Assembly (NCBI GenBank): GCA_949286465.1
Contig: CASECI010000007.1
Span: 1-46,976, forward strand
Reading direction: 5' to 3'
Source of the DNA: an uncultured Alphaproteobacteria bacterium
Lineage (GTDB): Bacteria; Pseudomonadota; Alphaproteobacteria; CAAHEQ01; UBA3637
Length of the DNA stretch: 46,976 nt
Shown here: positions 8,601 to 15,559 of the stretch, in pieces
Position numbering within the stretch: the stretch's first letter is position 1
Layout of the letters: each line of letters opens with the position of its first letter
The notes under the pieces: model-generated
The model's input: only the letters and a program-made list of their open reading frames with translations
What the model was told of the DNA's origin: nothing
Database searches by the model: none
Program-made: the position numbers and the translations under genes

Positions 8601-8918
8601 CCTTTCAGAATAGGAATTAGCTATTTATATTTAACGGCCAGTAAGGAGAATTTAGATACAAATACGCTTAGAGATAGAGAGGAAATCACATTAAGCTTTA
8701 ATTCGAAATTAACACGAAGTTGGTCTACATATGGATATTATCAATATGATTTAGCTGAAAATGGTGGTCCGATTAAAGCTGGCGGAGGCTTGCAATATGA
8801 GAATGAATGTCTTATCTTAATTTTCTCAGGGGAAAAAGAATTTACAAAAGACAGAGATTATAAGGGTGATACATCATTCTTTGTTCGGGCAGTATTAAAA
8901 ACGCTAGGGGCGGTATAA
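5685..8918 (+). CDS. LptF-LptD fusion: LPS export permease joined to outer-membrane LPS assembly protein
   Basis: One uninterrupted 1077-codon frame encodes two proteins that are normally separate. Residues 1 to about 365 are a full LptF permease: six membrane helices, the L-A-D-R-E-L-V-V-M-K-A-V-G-M loop near 88-101, and a periplasmic domain with L-Q-F-K-I-R-N and Q-E-G-E-F-N. After a basic loop (RLKK), residues about 370-388 form a typical signal peptide ending S-A-L-A-A-Q, with an A-x-A site at A385-A387. Residues about 389-1077 are LptD: an OstA/LptA-like jellyroll (about 400-510), then a beta-barrel domain with Y-W-P-Y-L and K-R-K-T-G-F-L-S-P. LptF normally ends in the cytoplasm, so the second signal could restart export and let signal peptidase release LptD. 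The neighbouring lptG is missing. Its stop overlaps the surA ATG (TAATG). Confidence 0.9.
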   Translation: MKIINKYIIKQLLIGFLLIALGMTGIIWLSQSLKMIDWIVNKGVSVGLFIELTFLVLPNFIAVITPLAFFVVLLFTYNRLLADRELVVMKAVGMTPWQLAKPALFLGIGLVGVGYFLTLWLVPDSVSRFKELQFKIRNDLAHVVIQEGEFNNLPNNVTAYVRVFRPSGELKGIFIHDARNPEKRVVLVAEDGLFLPGENGARIIMHNGKRQEYDKNNAIFSSLSFDHYTMTLDDEKKSNKTRTQSEAEKSLFYLLDVTKETPNISLSDYREYKVEAFKRLTQPLYSFVYLVIALMPFLLGYYNRRGQNGRIYLAVGSVILIQSMALGFENLSNKNLIYLPLMGLNILLPFLFGILVLRRGSFWQFKRLKKLVLFLGIISLIGNSALAAQPQFVTDTTQDTELPATFEADSFTYDEKADVVTAQGNVVIVQDNTTLKTDKIIYDRKQDKLEAIGHVVITRSDGVVIESERAAMTDQMKQGIIHLVEMRLADGSIFKADKITRKDMGNEVRMKGVFFTPCNYCKGTDALWDIRAREVTHNYSEQEFTYRHAVLDVKGIPVFYWPYLAYPDFQVKRKTGFLSPSLASSTEMGAGVETPFFWAISDSQDLYISPIISASHVPLVQGQYRGLYQQSGLTFDFSATQDEDGDNQGHIKAHYQYDITDKLRFRGNYFRVSDDTYFRRYPIDNVDDQAPWIQSDATVDYFGTQDYAYVRVYSFQNLRSDVRNSSMPIVPQINYQYVTQPFYKGLYSFSQLNSAGVYRDSGIDSSRLSFLQGFEMPYISSLGAVFNTRASVRFDGYSIDLADQMQDETKNTSRVYPNVSVEMKYPFMQQGETYSQVLEPIIMGVWTPNVSTNKNIPNEDSLDYEFDDVTLFSDNRYNGYDRVETGTRLNYGLQWTLYAQNNTSVSGLIGQSYRFREDDTISKRAGFEDHFSSYVGRFNINVKDVFLNYRFRLNQDDLKHEMSEVTLGAGRDPFRIGISYLYLTASKENLDTNTLRDREEITLSFNSKLTRSWSTYGYYQYDLAENGGPIKAGGGLQYENECLILIFSGEKEFTKDRDYKGDTSFFVRAVLKTLGAV

Positions 8919-10123
8919 TGACTTTTAGAAAAAGTTTAATAAGTTTATTTTTTATTTTAGGTATTGTTTTTCCTGTCCATTCTTATGAAATTGTAGCGAC
9001 AGTTAATGATGAAGTTATTTCAGACTATGATGTTTCGACACGTTTAAAAATGATGGAGGTTTTATTAAAATTATCTCCTGCTATGGTTAATAACGAACAA
9101 ACAAAAGAAAAAATTTTAGATACACTGATTGATGAGCAAGTTAAATTACAAGAAGCAACGAAGAAGAATATAGAATTGACGGCTGAAGAAGTAGAACAAG
9201 GGATAACGTATTTAGAAGAACAAAATCAAATGTCTCCAGGCACGTTAAGAAAGATATTTTCAGAAAATCAGATAGATTTTGATACTTTAGAAAGACAAAT
9301 AAAATCAGATTTAAGTTGGTTGAAGGTTCTTCGTTCAGAAAATGAAAAGCCTCCTGTTGTTACAGAAGCAGAAATAAAGGCAGAGCAAAAGAAATTAAAA
9401 GAAGAATTAGTAAAGCCAGCTTATTTAATTGCCGAGATTTATATTCCTTATGGACAAAATCAAGAGGCTGCTCAGAAACAAATCAATGATTTATTTGATC
9501 AGATTGTTTCAGGTCATTCTTTTCCAGAATTAGCAGTCAAATATTCTAAGGGTTTGACGGCGGTATCAGGAGGAGATTTAGGATGGGTTCGTCCAGGTCA
9601 ATTAGAAAAAGCTGTTGATGATATTCTGCCACGCATGAAGGCTGGACAACTTTCGAAGCCTATTACAGGAGAAAAAGGATATTATCTTATTTTAATGAGA
9701 GAACAACAAAAAGAGTTAACGTCAACGGATGTAGAAGCTTGGTTAGTAAGTCAATTACTTATTCCGAAAGAACATCTTATTTCAGTTATGACTGAGATAC
9801 AGAAGAAACCTGACTGTACAGCGTTTAATGAGCTGGCTCAAAAAGTAGGCTTAAAAGGTTCAGGTCCTATGGAACCTATGATTGTTGCGCGTATGCCGGA
9901 ACAGCTTTATCAAGTTTTAAAGGACGTCGAGGTTGGGCAAATTAAGGGTCCAATAGAAGCTGAAGATTTTTATTTGTTTTTTATGAAATGTAAGTCAAAA
10001 ATAGTTTCTATTTTACCAGATGAACAAACCATAAAAAGTCAGTTGGAAATGTCAAAGATGGAAGATATTTCGCAAAATATGTTGAAAGACCTACGAAAGA
10101 ATGCAGTTATTGAGAAGAAGTAA
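8918..10123 (+). CDS. surA: Periplasmic chaperone and peptidyl-prolyl isomerase SurA
   Basis: The 401-residue protein starts with a signal peptide (about 1-22). A SurA N-terminal chaperone domain follows (A-T-V-N-D-E-V-I-S-D-Y-D, then helices to about residue 150). A parvulin domain spans about 165-262 (A-E-I-Y-I-P, F-P-E-L-A-V-K-Y-S, G-G-D-L-G-W-V-R-P-G-Q-L). A second, degenerate parvulin-like stretch runs to the end. SurA escorts outer-membrane beta-barrel proteins, including LptD, through the periplasm, so its place directly after LptD is functionally sensible. It overlaps both neighbours by one base (TAATG). The usual next gene, pdxA, is absent and rsmA follows directly. Confidence 0.9.
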   Translation: MTFRKSLISLFFILGIVFPVHSYEIVATVNDEVISDYDVSTRLKMMEVLLKLSPAMVNNEQTKEKILDTLIDEQVKLQEATKKNIELTAEEVEQGITYLEEQNQMSPGTLRKIFSENQIDFDTLERQIKSDLSWLKVLRSENEKPPVVTEAEIKAEQKKLKEELVKPAYLIAEIYIPYGQNQEAAQKQINDLFDQIVSGHSFPELAVKYSKGLTAVSGGDLGWVRPGQLEKAVDDILPRMKAGQLSKPITGEKGYYLILMREQQKELTSTDVEAWLVSQLLIPKEHLISVMTEIQKKPDCTAFNELAQKVGLKGSGPMEPMIVARMPEQLYQVLKDVEVGQIKGPIEAEDFYLFFMKCKSKIVSILPDEQTIKSQLEMSKMEDISQNMLKDLRKNAVIEKK

Positions 10124-10938
10124 TGTATAATTTAAAGGATATTATAGAACGTTATCAGTTAAAGGCTAAGAAATCACTTGGTCAAAATTTTATTTTAGAT
10201 GCGAATTTGTTAGATAAAATTGCAAGAGTAGCTTTAGCCGGTATTTCACCTTCTATTGTTTTAGAAGTTGGTCCAGGTCCTGGAGGTTTAACGCATGCTT
10301 TATTGAAGCAAGAGGTTCCCAAACTTGTCGCTGTAGAGAAAGATGATATTTGTGTACAGGCTCTTCAAGAGTTACAACAAAATTATCCTACCTTATCCAT
10401 TGTACATGAAGATGCTTTAAAATTTCAAGAAAACGAATTAGGTGATGAAATTTGTGTTGTATCGAATTTACCATATAATGTTTCGACAGTTTTGCTCGTT
10501 AAGTGGTTAAAGGAAATCCATTTATTTTCAAGATTAACCTTGATGTTTCAAAAAGAAGTTGCAGATAGGTTGACAGCCTGTGCTGGAGATGCTTCATATG
10601 GAAGATTATCCGTTCTTGTCGGATGGTTATGTGATGTGTCAACAGAGATGATTTTACCTCCGGCAGTTTTTACGCCATCACCTAAGGTGACATCGGCTTT
10701 AGTTCGTATTACGCCCAAAGAAAATATTTATCCGAGTGTTCAATTTCCTACAATGGAAAAAATAACAGCAGCAGCTTTTGGGCAACGTCGTAAAATGCTT
10801 CGTTCCAGTTTGAAAAGTTTAGGTAATCCAGAAGCTTTATGTTCTGCTGCTGGAATAGAAACAAGTTTAAGGGCCGAAGATGTTCCAGTAGAAGCTTATT
10901 GTAAAATGGCTCTTTATTTGCAAGGAGAGGACAGATGA
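10123..10938 (+). CDS. rsmA: 16S rRNA dimethyladenosine transferase RsmA (KsgA)
   Basis: The 271-residue SAM-dependent methyltransferase dimethylates two adjacent adenosines near the 3' end of 16S rRNA. The diagnostic K-S-L-G-Q-N-F-I (residues 17-24), the SAM-binding E-V-G-P-G-P-G-G-L-T (about 49-58) and the catalytic N-L-P-Y-N-V-S (about 113-119) are intact. The C-terminal helical domain contains F-G-Q-R-R-K-M-L-R-S-S-L. The length is standard. It overlaps surA by one base and yggT by four bases (ATGA). Confidence 0.95.
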   Translation: MYNLKDIIERYQLKAKKSLGQNFILDANLLDKIARVALAGISPSIVLEVGPGPGGLTHALLKQEVPKLVAVEKDDICVQALQELQQNYPTLSIVHEDALKFQENELGDEICVVSNLPYNVSTVLLVKWLKEIHLFSRLTLMFQKEVADRLTACAGDASYGRLSVLVGWLCDVSTEMILPPAVFTPSPKVTSALVRITPKENIYPSVQFPTMEKITAAAFGQRRKMLRSSLKSLGNPEALCSAAGIETSLRAEDVPVEAYCKMALYLQGEDR

Positions 10939-11228
10939 TTATTTTAGTTCCTTTAATTCGGTTACTTATGTCTTTTATAGATTTATATACATATATTGTT
11001 TTTGCTTCTGTTATTGTCAGTTGGTTGATGGCCGCTAATGTGTTAAATATGCATAAAGCTTGGGTCAATCAAATAGTTAATGCTCTTTATACGCTTACAG
11101 AACCAGTATTGAATGTGATACGTCGCTTTGTAAAGCCGGTTGGAGGATTAGATTTTTCTCCCGTTGTTTTATTATTTGGTCTTTATTTTATACAAAATTT
11201 ACTATGGCAAATACTGACGCATTTATAA
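10935..11228 (+). CDS. YggT family integral membrane protein
   Basis: The 97-residue protein has two hydrophobic stretches separated by a short loop, with the family pattern Y-x-x-I-V-F-A-S-V-I-V-S-W-L and L-T-E-P-V-L-N-V-I-R-R-F-V-K-P-V-G-G-L-D-F-S-P. YggT proteins are inner-membrane proteins linked in some bacteria to osmotic stress or division; the exact role is unsettled. It overlaps rsmA by four bases and the DUF167 gene by 25 bases. YggT followed by DUF167 is a common pairing. Confidence 0.9.
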   Translation: MIILVPLIRLLMSFIDLYTYIVFASVIVSWLMAANVLNMHKAWVNQIVNALYTLTEPVLNVIRRFVKPVGGLDFSPVVLLFGLYFIQNLLWQILTHL

Positions 11229-11518
11229 AGCAGGTTAATGACGGTATAGTTTTATCAGTTCGTGTACAGCCAGGTGCTCATCGTTCTGCTATTGTCGGTT
11301 TATGGAATAAAGAGTTTCTAAAAATCGCTTTACAGGCTCCGGCAGTTGACGGGAAGGCTAATGAAGCATTAATTGTATTTCTGTCAGATTTATTAACAAT
11401 TAAGAAATCATCTATTTTTATAGTGACAGGAAAAACATCACGGTGTAAGCTGGTACGTATTGAAACGAATTTAGAAAACATAGAGGAAAAATTAAGTAAA
11501 TGGATACAACAAAAATAA
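11204..11518 (+). CDS. DUF167 (YggU) family protein
   Basis: The 104-residue cytoplasmic protein has the family core: V-R-V-Q-P-G-A-H-R-S-A-I-V-G, then L-K-I-A-L-Q-A-P-A-V-D-G-K-A-N-E-A-L and V-T-G-K-T-S-R-C-K. The biochemical function of the family is not established. Its start lies inside yggT and its end inside folD (19-base overlap), so all three are translationally linked. Confidence 0.9.
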   Translation: MANTDAFIKQVNDGIVLSVRVQPGAHRSAIVGLWNKEFLKIALQAPAVDGKANEALIVFLSDLLTIKKSSIFIVTGKTSRCKLVRIETNLENIEEKLSKWIQQK

Positions 11519-12375
11519 TTGATGGAAAACAGATAGCTGCAGACTTTCGTAAGAAATTAGCCGAAGAAATTCAACAATCAGGTATCTCCCCAGGTTTGGC
11601 GGTTATATTGGTAGGGGATGATCCAGCCAGTTTAATTTATGCAAAAAATAAGCAAAAAGCAGCTCAAGAAGTTGGTGTGAATGTTGAAGTTCATCATTTA
11701 CCAGCTCTTTCTTCAGAAAGAATGGTTCTTGATTTGATCGATGAATTAAATGAACGTACTGATATTCATGGGATATTATTACAACTACCAGTACCAATGC
11801 ATTTAAATCCACAAAATCTAATAGAGTGCATTATGCCTATAAAAGATGTTGATGGGTTACATCCGGTTAATGTTGGTAAGATGACTTCTGGATTGCCAGC
11901 TATGATACCATGTACACCCATGGGCTGTTTGTATTTAATTAAACAAGTTGTTCCATCGTTAGTAGGGAAACAAGCTGTCGTTGTTGGACGATCTGCTTTA
12001 GTCGGCCGTCCATTAGCTCATTTACTTCTTCAAGAGGATTGTACAGTTACACAAGCACATTCTAAAACAAAAAATCTTCCAGAGATTTGTCGTCAGGCAG
12101 ATATTTTAGTTGCAGCAGTAGGCGTTCCACATCTCATCGGGGCAGATTCTATTAAGAAGGGCGCTGTTGTTATTGATGTAGGCATTAATCGACAAGAAAA
12201 TGGGAAAATAACAGGTGATGTTGATTTTGAAGCTGTAAAAGATCTTGTTTCTTATATTACGCCCGTTCCCGGTGGTGTTGGACCTATGACAATAGCTATG
12301 CTTCTTTTTAATACATTAAAAGCAGCAAAAAATCAGAAAGAAAAAGGTGTTAACTTAGCTCCGTATAAGGAATAA
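11500..12375 (+). CDS. folD: Bifunctional methylenetetrahydrofolate dehydrogenase/cyclohydrolase FolD
   Basis: The 291-residue enzyme interconverts 5,10-methylene-, methenyl- and 10-formyl-tetrahydrofolate. Visible signatures are Y47 and the catalytic-type K51 in Y-A-K-N-K-Q-K, the K-D-V-D-G-L-H-P motif, P-C-T-P-M-G, and the NADP-binding V-V-G-R-S-A-L-V-G-R-P. The C-terminal T-P-V-P-G-G-V-G-P-M-T is complete. It is the last gene of the housekeeping run. An AT-rich palindrome and the putative secretion-operon promoter start directly after its stop. Confidence 0.95.
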   Translation: MDTTKIIDGKQIAADFRKKLAEEIQQSGISPGLAVILVGDDPASLIYAKNKQKAAQEVGVNVEVHHLPALSSERMVLDLIDELNERTDIHGILLQLPVPMHLNPQNLIECIMPIKDVDGLHPVNVGKMTSGLPAMIPCTPMGCLYLIKQVVPSLVGKQAVVVGRSALVGRPLAHLLLQEDCTVTQAHSKTKNLPEICRQADILVAAVGVPHLIGADSIKKGAVVIDVGINRQENGKITGDVDFEAVKDLVSYITPVPGGVGPMTIAMLLFNTLKAAKNQKEKGVNLAPYKE

Positions 12376-12378
12376 AAC

Positions 12379-12396
12379 TTTTCTTTACAAAGAAAA
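12379..12396. repeat. Perfect AT-rich palindrome after folD
   Basis: TTTTCTTT (12379-12386), a two-base centre AC, and AAAGAAAA (12389-12396) form a perfect inverted repeat that overlaps the predicted -35 box. A related repeat, TTTCTTT-TATTA-AAAGAAA, lies in the same place after the VirB8 paralogue (18090-18108). It could be a regulator site or a weak attenuator. Confidence 0.45.
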
Positions 12397-12412
12397 AATG
12401 TTATCATATATT
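12384..12412 (+). promoter_or_regulatory. Predicted promoter of the secretion-system operon
   Basis: TTTACA (12384-12389), a 17-base spacer, and TATATT (12407-12412) lie 32 bases upstream of the first secretion-locus gene, which also has a strong ribosome binding site AAGGGAG (12431-12437). The match is near consensus; it is a pattern match only. Confidence 0.55.
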
Positions 12413-12427
12413 AAATTAGTTTAATAT
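12408..12427. promoter_or_regulatory. Inverted repeat over the -10/start region, possible operator
   Basis: ATATTAAA (12408-12415), loop TTAG, and TTTAATAT (12420-12427) form a perfect 8-base inverted repeat covering the predicted -10 box and transcription start. The position suits a repressor site or a structured leader. AT richness makes chance occurrence possible. Confidence 0.4.
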
Positions 12428-12443
12428 AAAAAGGGAGATAAAT

Positions 12444-13190
12444 ATGTTTTTAAAGTCTTTTAATCTAAAAAGAATAGTATTTTCCTTAACATTATGCTTT
12501 TTGCAAGGGACATCCTATGCGGCTTATCCTGTAACAGACGCTCCACAAATTCCGCTGGCAGCCTTAGAAACAGCAAATACACTTATACAACAGTTGCAAT
12601 TTTTTGATATTGGTTCTACTGCGCGTTCAATCTATACCTTGCAAGGAGATGTAAGAGATTTACAGAGTAAATGGTCTAGATATTTAAGAGATTTTAATTG
12701 GTTTATAAAAGCTGCCGAAAAAGAAAATTATCAGCCAATGATAGAGAAAATATTGGTCAAAGGTCAGCAAGCAGGGGTTGTCAATCCTGGTACGAGTGCT
12801 TCAGTCCATGGAGCTTCTATGGATGCAACTAAACTTAAAAATAGTATAGAAAAGACAATGATGTTGCCAGAAGATCCTGAAGATGTTGCAAAAATGACAG
12901 ATCAGGCAGTAAAGAGTGTTAAAACGGCACAAAGAATGGCCAGTCGTACGGCGGTTTTAAACGGCTATTCTTTAGGGTTAGCTTCTCAAGAAGAGGCAGC
13001 AAATTTTGAGGAAGAAAAATTACCAGCCGTTCGTCAAATGTCAAATAATCCAGAAACATTAAGTGAGGGGATTGCAGCCCAAACGGAGGGGATGAACTTA
13101 ATTGCTTCTCAAATTAATATAAATAACTTATTGAAAGCGTCATCATTAGAGGTATTGGCAACAGATGCCTTAAAACAAGTCGATAATTAG
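12444..13190 (+). CDS. Exported helical protein, first gene of the VirB locus (VirB5-like?)
   Basis: The 248-residue protein has a clear signal peptide (about 1-26, S-Y-A before A-Y-P). The rest is mainly alpha-helical: a helix with Q-Q-L-Q-F-F near residue 50, a W-S-R-Y-L-R-D-F-N-W segment, and a long C-terminal region with A-Q-R-M-A-S-R-T-A-V-L-N-G-Y and E-G-I-A-A-Q-T-E-G-M-N-L-I. An exported helical protein with paired amphipathic helices placed before virB8-virB11 recalls VirB5/TraC pilus-tip proteins, but no diagnostic motif proves it. It begins the presumed operon with a good promoter and ribosome binding site. The next gene starts eight bases after its stop. Confidence 0.6.
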   Translation: MFLKSFNLKRIVFSLTLCFLQGTSYAAYPVTDAPQIPLAALETANTLIQQLQFFDIGSTARSIYTLQGDVRDLQSKWSRYLRDFNWFIKAAEKENYQPMIEKILVKGQQAGVVNPGTSASVHGASMDATKLKNSIEKTMMLPEDPEDVAKMTDQAVKSVKTAQRMASRTAVLNGYSLGLASQEEAANFEEEKLPAVRQMSNNPETLSEGIAAQTEGMNLIASQININNLLKASSLEVLATDALKQVDN

Positions 13191-13198
13191 GAGGCAGA

Positions 13199-13900
13199 AT
13201 GTCTTATAAGAAAATATTAATTATCGGATTATTCTTTGCATGCTTGAGCGGACAACCGTCTTATGCAACTAATGATGCGTCAATGACGACACTTCGTGGA
13301 GCCGTTACTGTTCAACAGGTGTTAGAATATTTACAGATGTTATTGTCGTATCGTCAAGATCTGGATCGTATGCAGACGATGGGAGAAGTTTCTAATGTGA
13401 AAAACGAGACGGGAGAAGTTGGAACGACAGTAGATGAAGAAGAAACAAAACCGGTTGTTCTTGAGGAATTAAAGTCTTCAGCTAGCAAAGGAATGGCAGG
13501 TCGGAAAGAAATTTATGAAAAAACGGATCAACTTTTGACGGTAGATTTATCTACCCCAGAAAGTTTCCAAAAAGCTAAAGATGCTTCAAATGCAATGCTT
13601 CATATTTCGGCAGTTGATTCGTATAGTAAGGCTTTGCAAGTGAAAGCATTAGCAACGAATGATGGAATAGATGAGATTGATGCTAAGGCAACTAAGGATA
13701 CAACAAATTTCCAAGAAAAAGCTTCTGGTTTTATGCTATATATACCTCCTATTGCACGTAAATTGAACTCCATTAATCGGTTGGATGCTCAATTAAATAC
13801 ATTAGAATCTGCACAAAAAATGCCGACATTGGTTGGAGAATCAATGCCAACAGATCCACTATCAACGCAGACTGCTAATAATCAGGGGAGTGGCTCATGA
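13199..13900 (+). CDS. Exported helical protein of the VirB locus
   Basis: The 233-residue protein has a signal peptide (about 1-24, P-S-Y-A before T-N-D). A short helix (V-Q-Q-V-L-E-Y-L-Q-M-L-L) is followed by an acidic linker, then helices ending in a polar, low-complexity tail. GGAGG just before the ATG (13189-13194 region) is a strong ribosome binding site. The stop overlaps the next start as ATGA. I recognise no family. By size, export and position it may be related to its neighbours 12444-13190 and 14821-15543, perhaps as a VirB5-like subunit; this is inference. Confidence 0.55.
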   Translation: MSYKKILIIGLFFACLSGQPSYATNDASMTTLRGAVTVQQVLEYLQMLLSYRQDLDRMQTMGEVSNVKNETGEVGTTVDEEETKPVVLEELKSSASKGMAGRKEIYEKTDQLLTVDLSTPESFQKAKDASNAMLHISAVDSYSKALQVKALATNDGIDEIDAKATKDTTNFQEKASGFMLYIPPIARKLNSINRLDAQLNTLESAQKMPTLVGESMPTDPLSTQTANNQGSGS

Positions 13901-14820
13901 GACAGGTACTTATAATATTAACGGTTGTTTTAAGTATATTGAGTGTTAAAGAAACCGCAGTTGCTCAACGAGTTGAAGATGCAACGCAATGGGTTGGGGC
14001 TGCGGCTGGTGCTATGAGCGGTGGCGCTGCCGGCTCAGGGGGGAGCCTTGTTGTTGATAAGATTTTAGAACTTTATGGATTAGATCTTTTATCCGTTCAA
14101 GACAACGGTCGTTGGGCTTCTTCTTTAGTAACTAATTTGAATGAATTTGAAAAAATATTAGCATATGATAAAAATATTCAAGAAATTTATATCAATACAG
14201 AAAGTACAGCAGAAGAAGGTAAAAATGCGACAAAAGAAGCCTTAGGAAAGATGCCTGTGAGTGACGAATTTAAAGAACTTGTAACAGGAGAAACGGGAAA
14301 TGGCGTCGCTACAACGAGTCAGGCTTCTTCGTCAAGCGCTCAAGAAGAGGAGTCTAATGTAAGTGCTCGTTCTCAAGAGACAAAAGCGCCTATGGGAAGA
14401 CTAGATAAGAAACAAAGCAGTCGTAAGTCCGCCATAAATTATGTTAAAGAGAACTTCTTTTATAAGCAAAATACAAACAATAATAATCAAAAAATTGAAG
14501 ACCTTGAAATTGAAAAAATTCAAAATAAAAGAGATAAATTAGTACGCGATGTCATTTTAGATGCTCTTACATATTCTCAACTTTATAAAGCGAATGGTAA
14601 AAAAGACTTCGAGGAGCGCTTGAAGGCAATAAAAGAGGCGCAAAATCAGGCTAAAACTGAAACAGAAGTTATCGCCACAAATACGATGGCTTTGAAAAAT
14701 GTTTTGCAGGAAACAATGCTTCAGGTTGCTTTAGAACAAAAACTCTTAAAATTAGAAGCAGCTAAAAATTTAATGATGCAGAATGTTTTAATAGTTGAAG
14801 CTGGACAGGGGGCAAATTAA
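13897..14820 (+). CDS. Exported coiled-coil protein, VirB5-like C-terminus
   Basis: The 307-residue protein starts with a signal peptide (cut near A-V-A before Q-R-V). A Gly/Ala-rich stretch (W-V-G-A-A-A-G-A-M-S-G-G) follows, then a serine-rich linker around residues 145-175. The C-terminal 100 residues are a long helical pair (E-A-Q-N-Q-A-K-T-E-T-E, then L-E-Q-K-L-L-K-L-E-A-A). That ending resembles the C-terminal helices of VirB5/TraC minor pilins. It overlaps the gene before (ATGA) and abuts the gene after with no gap. The VirB5 link is a reading by eye, moderately supported. Confidence 0.55.
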   Translation: MRQVLIILTVVLSILSVKETAVAQRVEDATQWVGAAAGAMSGGAAGSGGSLVVDKILELYGLDLLSVQDNGRWASSLVTNLNEFEKILAYDKNIQEIYINTESTAEEGKNATKEALGKMPVSDEFKELVTGETGNGVATTSQASSSSAQEEESNVSARSQETKAPMGRLDKKQSSRKSAINYVKENFFYKQNTNNNNQKIEDLEIEKIQNKRDKLVRDVILDALTYSQLYKANGKKDFEERLKAIKEAQNQAKTETEVIATNTMALKNVLQETMLQVALEQKLLKLEAAKNLMMQNVLIVEAGQGAN

Positions 14821-15543
14821 ATGAAAAAAACACTTTTTTTAGGAAGTATTCTATTTTCAGTAATCTCTACATCCTCTGTTAAGGCAAGTAACGCGTTTCC
14901 TATATTAGATTTGTTGATTACGCCGCTACCTGTTATGGATATTGTTTCTACTCCTGTTCTAGGAGGTATGACAGCACAACAAATTATTGCGGCTCTTGTT
15001 TCCATTATAGATTTCGGGAATAGAGAAGCTCTTCAGGAAACAATGTCAAAAGATGGTCCTGATTTAACGGGTCGTCCTGTTGAAAGGACTGATCCTCCGG
15101 AAATAGAAACTGTTGATAGTAGTGCTGATACTAACATAAGTATCATTCAATCAACAGGATCTGATGTTACAGATGCAAAAAAAACAGCACAAGCTGTTGA
15201 AAAAGAGATTATGATTACGGAAGAAACAAGTTCCTTAGGACTAGAAAAAGAGAGAACTAAGAGAAATTTGTTTGCTCAAGAGAATGCCATTTCATCCATG
15301 GCAAATGCTCTTTATTATGATAGTAAATTAGAAGAGTTGCAAAAGACCGTCGAAGCGTTGTCTCAGACAAGTGCTCAAGAAGATAAATACGGAGCATTAA
15401 ATGCCAATTATCGGTATATGTCAACATGGTATAAACTTTTAACGCTATTAGAGCAAATCAAGGCTGAACGACTACAGCTTAAAGGCGCTCAGGGTATTAT
15501 TGAGGCTATACCAGTTCAAGAGCCTATAGTAGGTCAATCATAA
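14821..15543 (+). CDS. Exported helical protein, VirB5-like C-terminus
   Basis: The 240-residue protein has a signal peptide (about 1-22, S-V-K-A before S-N-A). A hydrophobic, proline-containing N-terminal stretch (L-L-I-T-P-L-P-V-M-D-I) ends in G-G-M-T-A-Q-Q-I-I. A polar linker leads to C-terminal helices (A-N-A-L-Y-Y-D-S-K-L-E-E-L, then L-L-T-L-L-E-Q-I-K-A-E-R-L-Q-L-K-G-A-Q). The helix spacing, with Gln/Glu-rich faces, is like VirB5. It starts on the base after the previous stop, so the two are translationally coupled. The exact role is unknown. Confidence 0.55.
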   Translation: MKKTLFLGSILFSVISTSSVKASNAFPILDLLITPLPVMDIVSTPVLGGMTAQQIIAALVSIIDFGNREALQETMSKDGPDLTGRPVERTDPPEIETVDSSADTNISIIQSTGSDVTDAKKTAQAVEKEIMITEETSSLGLEKERTKRNLFAQENAISSMANALYYDSKLEELQKTVEALSQTSAQEDKYGALNANYRYMSTWYKLLTLLEQIKAERLQLKGAQGIIEAIPVQEPIVGQS

Positions 15544-15559
15544 AAAGTAAGAGGAAAAC

